A stretch of 64,000 bases of DNA, taken from contig NZ_JAEMUX010000022.1 of NCBI RefSeq assembly GCF_016598475.1, positions 1 to 64,000 on the forward strand. Reading direction: 5' to 3'. The notes beneath the pieces are model-generated. The model did no database searches, was not told the DNA's origin, and saw only the letters and a program-made list of their open reading frames with translations. Of this stretch, positions 43,229 to 51,623 are shown piece after piece. Positions within the stretch are counted from its first letter, which is position 1, and every line of letters begins with the position of its first letter. Both the position numbers and the translations under genes were made by a program. Source of the stretch: Streptomyces adelaidensis (lineage in GTDB: Bacteria > Actinomycetota > Actinomycetes > Streptomycetales > Streptomycetaceae).

Positions 43229-43846
43229 ATGAAGCCCGTGTCCCAGGCGACCTCCTTGCGCCGCGCACCCGTGCAGCGGCGCAGTGCCGAACGACTGACC
43301 AGGATCCTCGACGCCTGCGCCGACCTCCTCGACGAGGTGGGGTACGACGCGCTGAGCACCCGCGCCGTCGCGCTGCGCGCGGGCGTGCCCATCGGCTCCG
43401 TCTACCGCTTCTTCGGCAACAAGCGCGCGATGGCCGACGCGCTCGCCGAGCGCAACCTCGACCGCTTCACCGACCGCGTCACCCGCCGTCTCCAGACGAC
43501 GGGCGGCCGGGACTGGCGCACCGCCATGGACGCCGTCCTCGACGAGTACCTCGACATGAAGCGCAACGCCCCCGGCTTCGCCCTCATCGACTTCGGCAAC
43601 CAGATCCCGGTCGGCGGCCGCCGCCAGGAACCCAACCACCGGGTCGCCGACCGCCTGTCCGAACTGCTCTCCGCGTATATCGACCGCACCCCCGACGAGG
43701 ACCTCCGCCGCACCTTCCTCATCGCCGTCGAGACCGCCGACACCCTCGTCCACCTGGCCTTCCGGGTCTCCCCGGAGGGCGACGCGCGGATCATCCAGGA
43801 GATGCGGGAGCTGCTGCGGGCGTATCTGGCGCGCGTACTGGACTGA
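43229..43846 (+). CDS. TetR-family regulator
   Basis: 205 residues from ATG 43229, four bases after GGAAAGG. QRRSAERLTRILDACADLLDEVGYDALSTRAVALRAGVPIGSVYRFFGNKRAMADAL is the DNA-binding domain; the C-terminal domain has LIDFGNQIPVGGRRQEPNHRVADRL, a common TetR layout with unknown ligand. A damage-type promoter precedes it. The palindrome GCATACCG-GT-CGGTATGC just after its stop, ahead of the oxidoreductase, is a likely target. Confidence 0.9.
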   Translation: MKPVSQATSLRRAPVQRRSAERLTRILDACADLLDEVGYDALSTRAVALRAGVPIGSVYRFFGNKRAMADALAERNLDRFTDRVTRRLQTTGGRDWRTAMDAVLDEYLDMKRNAPGFALIDFGNQIPVGGRRQEPNHRVADRLSELLSAYIDRTPDEDLRRTFLIAVETADTLVHLAFRVSPEGDARIIQEMRELLRAYLARVLD

Positions 43847-43848
43847 AC

Positions 43849-43932
43849 TTCCCGACCTCGCTCGACGCATTCCGGACCCGGCTCGACGCTTTCCCGACCG
43901 GGCTCGACATCTTCCCGACCCCGCTCGACCCT
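43849..43932. repeat. Degenerate 21-bp direct repeat, four copies
   Basis: Copies begin at 43849, 43870, 43891 and 43912, each of the form TTCCCGACC-CGCTCGAC with two to four changes. The array starts two bases after the TetR stop and fills the space to the operator at 43942. A 7-residue repeat could be read in another frame, but without a start. Confidence 0.85.
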
Positions 43933-43941
43933 CCCGCTCCT

Positions 43942-43959
43942 GCATACCGGTCGGTATGC
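43942..43959. promoter_or_regulatory. Perfect TetR-type operator upstream of the molybdopterin oxidoreductase
   Basis: GCATACCG-GT-CGGTATGC, 8+2+8, 77 bp before the oxidoreductase GTG. The CATACCG-N2-CGGT core recurs at 54247-54270. Confidence 0.75.
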
Positions 43960-44035
43960 TCGGCTCGGTGCCGCGTGCCGTCGCGCGCGGCCCCCGTCCG
44001 AGCGTCATCGTCGCCGCCGTCCTCCGGGAGGACCC

Positions 44036-46291
44036 GTGTCCGCCACCACCGACTCCCGCACCGCCCTGCGCGTCTGCCCGCTCTGCGAGGCGACCTGCGG
44101 GCTCACCCTCACCATCGAGGGCACCCGGATCACCAAGGCCCGCGGCGACCGGGACGACGTCTTCAGCAAGGGGTTCATCTGCCCGAAGGGCGCCTCGCTC
44201 GGCGCGGCCGACGGGGACCCGGACCGGCTCCGCACCCCATTGGTCCGCAAGGACGGCGAACTGCGGGAAGCCACCTGGGCGGAGGCCTTCGACGCCGTCG
44301 CCGCCGGCCTCCGGCCCGTCGTCGAGGCGCACGGACCGAACGCCGTCGGCATCGTCCTCGGCAACCCGAACGTCCACACCGTGGCCGGCGCCCTCTACCC
44401 GCCCGTCCTCCTCGCCGGCCTCGGCACCCGCAGCCTGTTCACCGCCTCCACCGTCGACCAGATGCCCAAACACGTCTCCAGCGGACTGCTCTACGGCGAC
44501 GCCCAGGCCATCCCCGTACCCGACCTCGACCGCACCGACCACCTGCTTCTCCTCGGCGCCAACCCCCTGGAGTCCAACGGCAGTCTGTGCACCGCCCCCG
44601 ACTTCCCCGGCAAGCTCAAGGCCCTCAAGGCGCGCGGCGGCACCCTCACCGTCGTCGACCCGCGCCTGACCCGCACAGCCAAGCTCGCCGACCGGCACGT
44701 GGCGATCCGCCCGGGCACCGACGCCCTGCTGCTCGCGGCGATGGCGCACGTCCTCTTCGAGGACGGCCTCGTCGACCTGGGGGACCTCGCCCCGCACGTC
44801 CTTGGCGTCGAGGAACTCGCCGACGCCGTACGGGAGTTCAGCCCCGAGGCGGTCGCCGGGGCCTGCGACGTCGACGCCTCCACCATCCGCGCGCTCGCCC
44901 AGGAACTGGCCGCCGCGCCGACCGCCGCCGTCTACGGCCGCATCGGCAGCTGCACCGTCCCGCACGGCACCCTCGCCAGCTGGCTGGTCGACGTGCTCAA
45001 CATCCTCACCGGCAACCTCGACCGGCCCGGCGGCGCCCTCTTCCCGCACTCCGCGACCGACAAGACACCCCGGCCCGCCGGACCCGGCCGCGGCTTCGGC
45101 CTCGGCCGCTGGCACAGCCGGGTGAGCGGCCACCCCGAGGCCAAGGGCGAACTGCCGCTGGCCGCGCTCGCCGAGGAGATCGACACCGCCACCCCCGAGG
45201 GCAGCCCGATCCGCGCCCTCATCACCGTCGCCGCCAACCCCGTGCTCTCCGCACCCGACGGCGACCGCCTCGACAAGGCCCTCGACTCCCTGGACTTCAT
45301 GGTCAGCGTCGACCCGTACCTGGGCGAGACGGCCCGCCACGCCGACGTCGTCCTGCCGCCGCCCCCGCCCTCCCAGGCCCCGCACCACGACTTCGCGCTC
45401 AACGCCCTGGCCGTGCGCAACCAGGTCCGCTACAACCGCGCCGCCGTGCCCCTGGAAGCCGGGCGCATACCCGAGACCGAGATCCTCGCGCGCCTCGTCC
45501 TCGCCGCCACCGGCATGCACGGCGCCGACCCGGCCGCCGTCGACACCATGGTCATCGACCAGACCCTGGGCAAGTCCGTGAAGGAGCCCCACTCACCCGT
45601 CCACGGCCGAGACCCGCGCGAACTCGCCGACCGGCTGACGGGTGCGGACGGCCCCGAGCGCCGACTCGACATGATGCTGCGCCTCGGCCCGTACGGCGAC
45701 GGCTTCGGCGCCCGGCCGGACGGGCTGAGCCTGGCGAAACTGCTCGCCCACCCGCACGGCATCGACCTCGGACCGCTCCGGCCGCGCCTGCCGCAGCCGT
45801 TGAAGACTGCGAGCGGCAAGATCGAACTGCTGCCCGCGCCGATCGTCGGCGACCTTCCGCGGCTGCGCACCGCCCTGCGGGAACGCCCGGCCGGGCTCGT
45901 CCTCATCGGCCGCCGCCATCTGCGGTCCAACAACAGCTGGCTGCACAACATCCCCGCCCTCACCGGCGGAACCAACCGCTGCACCCTCCACATCCACCCC
46001 CACGACGCCGGCCGCCTCGGACTCGCCGACGGGGACGCCGTACGGATCAAGGGCGCCGGGGGAGAGGTCACCGCTCCCGTCGAGGTCACCGACGTCGTCC
46101 GGCAGGGCGTCGTGAGCCTCCCGCACGGCTGGGGACACGACCGGCCCGGCACCCGGATGAGCCACGCCGCGGTCGACCCCGGAGTCAACGTCAACCAGCT
46201 CCTCGACGGCTCGCTGCTCGACCCGCTGTCGGGCAACGCGGTGCTCAACGGCATCCCCGTCACCCTCGCCCGAGCAGGCGCAACGCTGTGA
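44036..46291 (+). CDS. Molybdopterin-dependent oxidoreductase (formate dehydrogenase/nitrate reductase superfamily)
   Basis: 751 residues from GTG 44036, GGGAGG upstream. N-terminal [4Fe-4S] motif Cys14, Cys17, Cys21, Cys49, then bis-molybdopterin domains and the C-terminal dinucleotide-binding barrel (RRHLRSNNSWLHNIPALTGGTNRCTLHIHP, GVVSLPHGWGH). No Tat signal, so cytoplasmic. The metal-ligand position near VDQMPKH and the lack of partner genes (FdhB, maturation) leave the substrate undefined; related stand-alone enzymes are annotated as formate dehydrogenase-like. Controlled by the palindrome at 43942-43959. GC-rich, normal codon use. Confidence 0.88.
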   Translation: MSATTDSRTALRVCPLCEATCGLTLTIEGTRITKARGDRDDVFSKGFICPKGASLGAADGDPDRLRTPLVRKDGELREATWAEAFDAVAAGLRPVVEAHGPNAVGIVLGNPNVHTVAGALYPPVLLAGLGTRSLFTASTVDQMPKHVSSGLLYGDAQAIPVPDLDRTDHLLLLGANPLESNGSLCTAPDFPGKLKALKARGGTLTVVDPRLTRTAKLADRHVAIRPGTDALLLAAMAHVLFEDGLVDLGDLAPHVLGVEELADAVREFSPEAVAGACDVDASTIRALAQELAAAPTAAVYGRIGSCTVPHGTLASWLVDVLNILTGNLDRPGGALFPHSATDKTPRPAGPGRGFGLGRWHSRVSGHPEAKGELPLAALAEEIDTATPEGSPIRALITVAANPVLSAPDGDRLDKALDSLDFMVSVDPYLGETARHADVVLPPPPPSQAPHHDFALNALAVRNQVRYNRAAVPLEAGRIPETEILARLVLAATGMHGADPAAVDTMVIDQTLGKSVKEPHSPVHGRDPRELADRLTGADGPERRLDMMLRLGPYGDGFGARPDGLSLAKLLAHPHGIDLGPLRPRLPQPLKTASGKIELLPAPIVGDLPRLRTALRERPAGLVLIGRRHLRSNNSWLHNIPALTGGTNRCTLHIHPHDAGRLGLADGDAVRIKGAGGEVTAPVEVTDVVRQGVVSLPHGWGHDRPGTRMSHAAVDPGVNVNQLLDGSLLDPLSGNAVLNGIPVTLARAGATL

Positions 46292-46328
46292 CCTGGAGTT
46301 CTGCGCTTATTGCTCGCATGTCAACATC

Positions 46329-46358
46329 TTGTTAACGCTTGTGGAGCCGCCCTAACGT
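46329..46358 (+). promoter_or_regulatory. Housekeeping-type promoter of the CitMHS gene
   Basis: TTGTTA, 18-bp spacer, TAACGT, about 57 bp before the ATG. The AT-rich stretch GTCAACATCTTGTTAAC at its 5' end is a partly inverted repeat and may be an operator. Confidence 0.5.
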
Positions 46359-46414
46359 CGTCGCACCGCCGGTGCCCTGGTGGGAGTTCAAGGGCGAACG
46401 TTAGGTATCCACAC

Positions 46415-47914
46415 ATGTTGACCATCCTCGGCTTCGGAATGATCGCGACCTTCCTGGTCCTGATCATGCTGAAGAAGATGTCGCCGATAGCGGCGCTCGT
46501 GCTCATCCCGGCACTTTTCTGCGTGTTCGTCGGAAAGGGTGCCCATCTCGGCGACTACGTCATCGAGGGGGTGGGCACCCTCGCGCCCACCGCCGCGATG
46601 CTGATGTTCGCCATCGTCTACTTCGGCGTCATGATCGACGTCGGCCTCTTCGACCCGATCGTCCGAGGCATCCTGCGCTTCTGCAAGGCCGACCCGCTGC
46701 GCATCGTCGTCGGCACGGCCCTGCTCGCCGCGATCGTCTCGCTGGACGGCGACGGCTCCACCACCTTCATGATCACGGTCTCGGCGATGTACCCGCTGTA
46801 CAAGCGCCTGAAGATGAGCCTCGTCGTGATGACCGGTGTCGCCGCCACCGCCAACGGCGTCATGAACACGCTGCCCTGGGGCGGCCCGACCGCCCGCGCC
46901 GCCACCGCGCTCAAGCTCGACGCGGGCGACATCTTCGTCCCGATGATCCCGGCGCTCCTGGTCGGCCTGGCCGGCGTGATCGTCCTCTCGTACGCCCTCG
47001 GCCTCCGCGAGCGCAAGCGCCTCGGCGTGCTCAGCCTGGCCGACGTGCTGGAGAAGGAGCGCCAGGAGACCGAGTCGACCGCCACCGAGACCGTCGACGA
47101 CACCGCCACCGAGACCGAGACCGTGCTGGTCGGCGCCTCCGGTGCCGCCGGCGCGTCCGCTGCTTCCGGCGGCTCGGGCGACGGCACCGCGCGTACCGCC
47201 AAGACCTCCGGCGGCGCGGGCTCCGGCACCGACGCCCCAGGGAACGACGACGAGGAAGAGGACGACGTCCGCCTCCAGGGCCTGGACCCGAACCGGCCGA
47301 CGCTGCGCCCCAAGCTGTACTGGTTCAACGCCCTGCTCACGGTGACACTCCTCACCTCCATGATCATGGAGGTGCTGCCGATCCCGGTGCTGTTCCTGCT
47401 CGGCGCCGCGCTCGCCCTGACGGTCAACTTCCCCAACATCCCCGACCAGAAGGCCCGGCTCGCCGCCCACGCCGACAACGTCCTCAACGTCTCCGGCATG
47501 GTCTTCGCCGCCGCCGTCTTCACCGGCGTCCTCCAGGGCACCGGCATGGTCGACTCCATGGCCAAGTGGATCGTCGACGGCATCCCGGCCGGCATGGGCC
47601 CGCACATGGCCCTCGTCACCGGCTTCCTGAGCCTGCCGCTCACCTACTTCATGTCCAACGACGGTTTCTACTTCGGCGTCCTGCCGGTCCTCGCCGAGGC
47701 CGGCGCCGCCCACGGCGTCTCCCCGCTGGAGATCGCCCGCGCCTCGCTCGTCGGCCAGCCGCTGCACATGTCCAGCCCGCTGGTGCCGGCCGTGTACGTG
47801 CTGGTGGGTATGGCCAAGGTGGAGTTCGGCGACCACACGAGGTTCGTGGTGAAGTGGGCGGCGGCGACCTCGCTGCTCATCCTCGGCGCTGGCATCCTGT
47901 TCGGCATCATCTGA
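46415..47914 (+). CDS. CitMHS-family metal-citrate transporter
   Basis: 499 residues from ATG 46415. Two sets of about six helices. Motifs GFGMIATFLVLIMLKKMSPIAALVLIP, SLDGDGSTTFMITVSAMYPLYKRL and NTLPWGGPTARAATAL, then FMSNDGFYFGVLPVLAEAG and GQPLHMSSPLVPAVYVLVG, are CitMHS hallmarks. The central loop is a long Thr/Glu then Gly/Ser run ending in DDEEEDD, longer than in Bacillus CitM. Family members import citrate bound to Mg, Ca or other metals; the S. coelicolor homologue was reported to take iron-citrate (from memory). An MFS gene follows 56 bp later. Confidence 0.93.
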   Translation: MLTILGFGMIATFLVLIMLKKMSPIAALVLIPALFCVFVGKGAHLGDYVIEGVGTLAPTAAMLMFAIVYFGVMIDVGLFDPIVRGILRFCKADPLRIVVGTALLAAIVSLDGDGSTTFMITVSAMYPLYKRLKMSLVVMTGVAATANGVMNTLPWGGPTARAATALKLDAGDIFVPMIPALLVGLAGVIVLSYALGLRERKRLGVLSLADVLEKERQETESTATETVDDTATETETVLVGASGAAGASAASGGSGDGTARTAKTSGGAGSGTDAPGNDDEEEDDVRLQGLDPNRPTLRPKLYWFNALLTVTLLTSMIMEVLPIPVLFLLGAALALTVNFPNIPDQKARLAAHADNVLNVSGMVFAAAVFTGVLQGTGMVDSMAKWIVDGIPAGMGPHMALVTGFLSLPLTYFMSNDGFYFGVLPVLAEAGAAHGVSPLEIARASLVGQPLHMSSPLVPAVYVLVGMAKVEFGDHTRFVVKWAAATSLLILGAGILFGII

Positions 47915-47970
47915 CCGTGGAACCCGACTCCCCTGTACCGCAGTGAACTTCCGCCCAGGAGGACCACATC

Positions 47971-49218
47971 GTGAGGCCCGGTAGGAACCGCGGCTGGCTG
48001 CTCCGCCTCGTCATCGCCTTCAGCTTCGCGCAGGGGGCGGTGTCGATGGCCCGGCCCGCCGTGTCCTACCGGGCCCTCGCGTTGGGCGCCGACGAGCGGG
48101 CGGTCGGCGTGATCGCGGGGGTCTACGCCCTGCTCCCGCTGTTCGCCGCCGTACCGCTCGGCCGCCGGACCGACCAGGGCCGGTGCGCACCCCTGCTGCC
48201 CGTGGGCGTGGTCCTCATATCCGGTGGCTGCGTCATGAGCGGCCTGGCCAACTCCCTGGTGGCGATGGCCGCGTGGAGCGGCGTGATGGGCCTCGGCCAT
48301 CTCTCCTTCGTCATCGGCGCCCAGTCGCTGGTGGCCCGCCAGTCCGCCCCGCACGAACACGACCGCAACTTCGGCCACTTCACCATCGGTGCCTCCCTCG
48401 GCCAGCTGGTCGGCCCGATCGCCGCGGGCGCCCTGATCGGCGGCGAGGACATGGCCCGTACGAGCGCCCTGGCGCTGGTCGTGGCGGGTGCGGGGGCGGC
48501 GGTGGCGGTCACCTCGCTGTGGCGGACAGAGCGTCCCGTCGAGCCCGGGTCCCGTACCGCGCGGGGCGGGCGGGTGCCCGTGCACCGCATACTGCGCGCC
48601 CGTGGCGTCCCGGGAGGCATCTTCATCAGCCTCGCCGTGCTGTCGGCGACCGACATCCTCACCGCGTATCTGCCGGTGGTCGGCGAGGACCGGGGTATCG
48701 CGCCCTCGGTGATCGGCGTACTGCTGAGTCTGCGCGCGGCGGCCACCATCGCGTGCCGCCTGGTGATGACACCCATGCTGCGGCTGCTCGGCCGCACCGC
48801 GCTGCTCACCGTCACCTGTGCGCTGGGGGCCGTGCTGTGCGCCGGGATCCCGCTGCCGGTGCCGGTGTGGGGGCTGGCCCTGATCCTCGCCGCCCTCGGA
48901 TTCTGTCTGGGCGTCGGGCAGCCGCTGTCCATGACGACGGTGGTGCAGGCCGCGCCGGACGACGCCCGCTCCACCGCCCTCGCGCTGCGGCTGACGGGGA
49001 ACCGGCTCGGGCAGGCCGGGGCGCCGGCCGCCGCGGGGCTCATCGCCGGGGTCGCGGGGGTGGCGGCGCCGTTCGTGATGCTGGGGGCGCTGCTGCTCGT
49101 GTCGTCGGGGATCGCGTTGCGTTCGCCGGGCGGGCCGGAACGGGGGAGGGGCCGGAAGGAGGGGGTGGCGGGGGGCTCCCGTTCGTGGGCGAGTTTGGGC
49201 CGGAAGAGGGATATCTGA
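47971..49218 (+). CDS. MFS transporter
   Basis: 415 residues from GTG 47971 with AGGAGG upstream. Twelve-helix profile with the MFS loop motif near AAVPLGRRTDQGRCAPLL and the second-half counterpart MLRLLGRTALLT. Short hydrophilic C-tail. Downstream of the citrate transporter, but its substrate is not readable. Confidence 0.87.
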   Translation: MRPGRNRGWLLRLVIAFSFAQGAVSMARPAVSYRALALGADERAVGVIAGVYALLPLFAAVPLGRRTDQGRCAPLLPVGVVLISGGCVMSGLANSLVAMAAWSGVMGLGHLSFVIGAQSLVARQSAPHEHDRNFGHFTIGASLGQLVGPIAAGALIGGEDMARTSALALVVAGAGAAVAVTSLWRTERPVEPGSRTARGGRVPVHRILRARGVPGGIFISLAVLSATDILTAYLPVVGEDRGIAPSVIGVLLSLRAAATIACRLVMTPMLRLLGRTALLTVTCALGAVLCAGIPLPVPVWGLALILAALGFCLGVGQPLSMTTVVQAAPDDARSTALALRLTGNRLGQAGAPAAAGLIAGVAGVAAPFVMLGALLLVSSGIALRSPGGPERGRGRKEGVAGGSRSWASLGRKRDI

Positions 49219-49265
49219 CAGGGCGTGAGGCGCGGCTTCCACCGCGCCCCAGGTGATCTGACAGA

Positions 49266-49307
49266 GAGTCGGGTGAAAGCGTGATTTGTATGACAATCAC
49301 CTGACTC
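49266..49307 (+). promoter_or_regulatory. Inverted repeat in the leader of the surface-protein gene
   Basis: GAGTCGGGTGA (49266-49276) and TCACCTGACTC (49297-49307), arms matching at 10 of 11 with a 20-nt loop that holds GTGATT / AATCAC. It ends just before the CGGAGG ribosome site, so it might gate translation. Confidence 0.4.
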
Positions 49308-49318
49308 GGAGGTCCCGC

Positions 49319-49939
49319 ATGCCCACCTCGTCCCGCCCCCGTCGCGCCGGAGCGCGCGCGAGTGCCGCCGTCCTCGCGACACTCACCGCCACGGGAGCCA
49401 CCCTGATCATGGCACCGACCGCCGTCGCCGCGCCGGGTGACAACGGCGACGTCAAGATCCACAAAGTGGGCTTTCCGTACGACAACAAGCGCAACCAGCC
49501 CAAGGTCTGCGACTTCTACCTCGCCGCCTTCAACTTCGACACGGTGCAGAGGATCAGCTGGCGCATCGACAACCAGCCCCCTGTCCCGGCCGCCCCGGCC
49601 CTTGCGGCGGGCTCCATCACGCTCGCCCGCGGCACCGGCTACACCCCGCCCGTGATGCCCCAGGGCCAACTGCGGCTCCCCAGCGGGCAGTACAGGCTGA
49701 CCTGGATGATCGACGAGAACCAGGACCAGGTGCCGGACCGGGGCGCGGGCAAGCAGAAGGTCTTCAAGGTCGAGTGCCCGCCCGCCGGCCCCAACGGCGG
49801 CCCCCCGGCAGGCGGCGGCGGTCTCGCCATGACCCAGGACTTCTCGCCGGTCGCCGGCGCCGCCGCCGTCGGTCTCGCCGCGGTCGGCGCGGTGGCCTAC
49901 CTGCGGCTGCGCCGTCGCCGCGCCGATGGCGCCGCGTAG
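49319..49939 (+). CDS. Exported surface protein with C-terminal membrane anchor
   Basis: 206 residues from ATG 49319 (CGGAGG upstream). Signal peptide about 1-37, an extracellular domain with two Cys (KVCDFYLAAFNF and VECPPAG) and a Gly/Pro-rich stalk, then a TM segment (FSPVAGAAAVGLAAVGAVAYL) and RLRRRRAD. No LPXTG-like pentapeptide is visible before the helix, so the adjacent sortase may act on another substrate or on an unusual signal. Overlaps the sortase gene by 14 bp. Confidence 0.75.
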   Translation: MPTSSRPRRAGARASAAVLATLTATGATLIMAPTAVAAPGDNGDVKIHKVGFPYDNKRNQPKVCDFYLAAFNFDTVQRISWRIDNQPPVPAAPALAAGSITLARGTGYTPPVMPQGQLRLPSGQYRLTWMIDENQDQVPDRGAGKQKVFKVECPPAGPNGGPPAGGGGLAMTQDFSPVAGAAAVGLAAVGAVAYLRLRRRRADGAA

Positions 49940-50807
49940 ACGCCGGCCGAGGCCCTGGTACCGGACGCGCGCCTACCGCCTGACGCGGACGGTCGTCATG
50001 ACCGTCGCGCTGGTGGTGGGCGGCGTCCACTGGGCGCAGAACGGCGAACGGACCGGGGCCGACACGGGGGGACGTGGCACGCAGGCGCGTGGTGCGGGGG
50101 CACCGCGCGCCCCGGCGCCCCTGTACTTCACACCCCCGCCACCTGATCCGCCCTCACGCTCCGCGTCCCCGAGCACCAAACCCACCGGGCGAGCGGAGCG
50201 GCCCGAGCGGGGGAGTCCGGCCCCCACGAAGTCGGCGCGGCCGACGCCCGCCAAGCCCGTGCGGCCCACCCCCACCAGGCCGGCCGAGCCGCCGCGCCCC
50301 GCACCGCGGCGACCCGCCGGGCCGCGTACGCTCCCGCCCTCCCCGGCGAAGACCCTCGACATCCGCTACCTCGGCATCAGGGCCCCGGTCATGGAGCTCC
50401 GCCTCGACCGCCAACGGCGGCTGCCCGCGCCTCCGGACGACGATCCGAAACTGGTCGGCTGGTACGCGGAGGGCCCCGCACCCGGCGGGCCCGGCACCGC
50501 GGTGGTCGTCGGGCACCGGGACACCCGGACGGGCCCCGCCGTCTTCGCCGCGCTGGAGATGATCAAGCCCGGCCGCATCGTGGAGGTCCGGCGCACCGAC
50601 GGCCGCACCGCCGTCTACACCGTGGACGCCGTGAAGACGTACGAGAAGGCCCGCTTCCCCGACAAGGTGGTGTACGGCCCCCGCGACCGCCCCGAACTGC
50701 GCCTGATCACCTGCGGCGGCGCGTACGACCGGCGGAAGGGGTACGCGAGCAATGTCGTCGTCTTCGCCCACCTCACCGCGACCCGGGGACCCGCGCGCAC
50801 GACGTGA
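49926..50807 (+). CDS. Class F sortase
   Basis: 293 residues. Short basic N-terminus, TM helix about 21-35, a Pro/Arg-rich spacer to about 140, then a sortase barrel with His197 in VVVGHRDT, Cys263 in LITCGG and Arg at RRKGYASN, the transpeptidase triad. Class F sortases of actinobacteria are single-domain enzymes that link LPXTG-type proteins to the wall, with most in-vivo substrates undetermined. It overlaps the upstream surface-protein gene, so they are coexpressed. Confidence 0.9.
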   Translation: MAPRRRRPRPWYRTRAYRLTRTVVMTVALVVGGVHWAQNGERTGADTGGRGTQARGAGAPRAPAPLYFTPPPPDPPSRSASPSTKPTGRAERPERGSPAPTKSARPTPAKPVRPTPTRPAEPPRPAPRRPAGPRTLPPSPAKTLDIRYLGIRAPVMELRLDRQRRLPAPPDDDPKLVGWYAEGPAPGGPGTAVVVGHRDTRTGPAVFAALEMIKPGRIVEVRRTDGRTAVYTVDAVKTYEKARFPDKVVYGPRDRPELRLITCGGAYDRRKGYASNVVVFAHLTATRGPARTT

Positions 50808-50929
50808 ACCGGCGCGCGGAGCGCGGATCGTGTGCCTCGGCAAGCGACGGGGGCGTACGGGCGCACGCGCGGCCCGTCCCCGGCGCGGCCGACCCGCCCG
50901 GAGCCGGTCACCCCGCTAGAGGTGGAGGC

Positions 50930-51502
50930 ATGATCTTCCACTTCATCCGAAACCGCCAAGCCGCGGCCGCCTCCACCCGCACCCCCACCCGCACCCCCAC
51001 CCCCGCCCCCACTCGCGCCCGCACCCGAGTCGCCGTAGCGGCCGCCGTCTGTCTGCTCGCCGCCTGCGCCCCGACCGCCTACGCCACACTCGCCGAGGAC
51101 GGTTCCACCGGCAGCGCGGGTTCCCCGGGTTCCGCCGGCACCACCGGTTCCGTGGTCGCCCCGGCGCGCGGGACCCCGTACATCGAGACGCGGCTCTTCT
51201 TCGGCACCGAGCGGCCCGACGGTGGGCCGGCGGTCACCGACGAGCAGTTCACGGAGTTCGTCGACCGGGAGGTCACGCCGGGTTTCCCGGACGGGCTGAC
51301 CGTGCAGGAGGGGCGCGGGCAGTGGCGGGACGCGAGCGGGACGATCGAGAAGGAGCGGTCGTACGAGCTGATCCTGCTGTATCCCGTGCGGGCGGCCGCC
51401 GCGGGCGACCGGAAGATCGAGGAGATCCGCGGCGACTACCGGAAGGAGTTCGGGCAGGAGGCGGTGGCGCGGGTCGACGACTCCACGCGGGTCGACTTCT
51501 GA
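50930..51502 (+). CDS. DUF3574 lipoprotein
   Basis: 190 residues from ATG 50930 with GGTGGAGG. A basic 33-residue N-terminal stretch rich in (R/A)TPTP, then a lipobox AVCLLAACA with Cys46 as lipidation site. The DUF3574 domain starts YIETRLFFGTERPDGGPAVTDEQF and continues to EVTPGFPDGLTVQEGRGQW. Function of the family is unknown. Follows the sortase gene by 122 bp. Confidence 0.85.
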   Translation: MIFHFIRNRQAAAASTRTPTRTPTPAPTRARTRVAVAAAVCLLAACAPTAYATLAEDGSTGSAGSPGSAGTTGSVVAPARGTPYIETRLFFGTERPDGGPAVTDEQFTEFVDREVTPGFPDGLTVQEGRGQWRDASGTIEKERSYELILLYPVRAAAAGDRKIEEIRGDYRKEFGQEAVARVDDSTRVDF

Positions 51503-51565
51503 GGCCGCGATCCGGCCCGGTGTCGGTGACGAGTCCTGCCTCACTCCCCGACACTCTGGTGCCCG

Positions 51566-51586
51566 AAAACTATCAGGGCTAGTTTT
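51566..51586. promoter_or_regulatory. AAACTA-N7-TAGTTT operator before the aldehyde dehydrogenase
   Basis: AAAACTA-N7-TAGTTTT, perfect 7-bp arms, 37 bp before the ALDH ATG. Matches the palindrome at the TetR/acyl-CoA dehydrogenase divergent promoter (56542-56560) at all but one arm base. Confidence 0.7.
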
Positions 51587-51623
51587 TGGTGCGGACGAGA
51601 CGGCCCGCCCGGGAGGCAGCGCG

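Noticed and set aside
43192..46335. Very long plus-strand frame across the TetR and oxidoreductase genes
   Set aside because: Arg/Pro-rich out-of-frame reading of two recognised genes.
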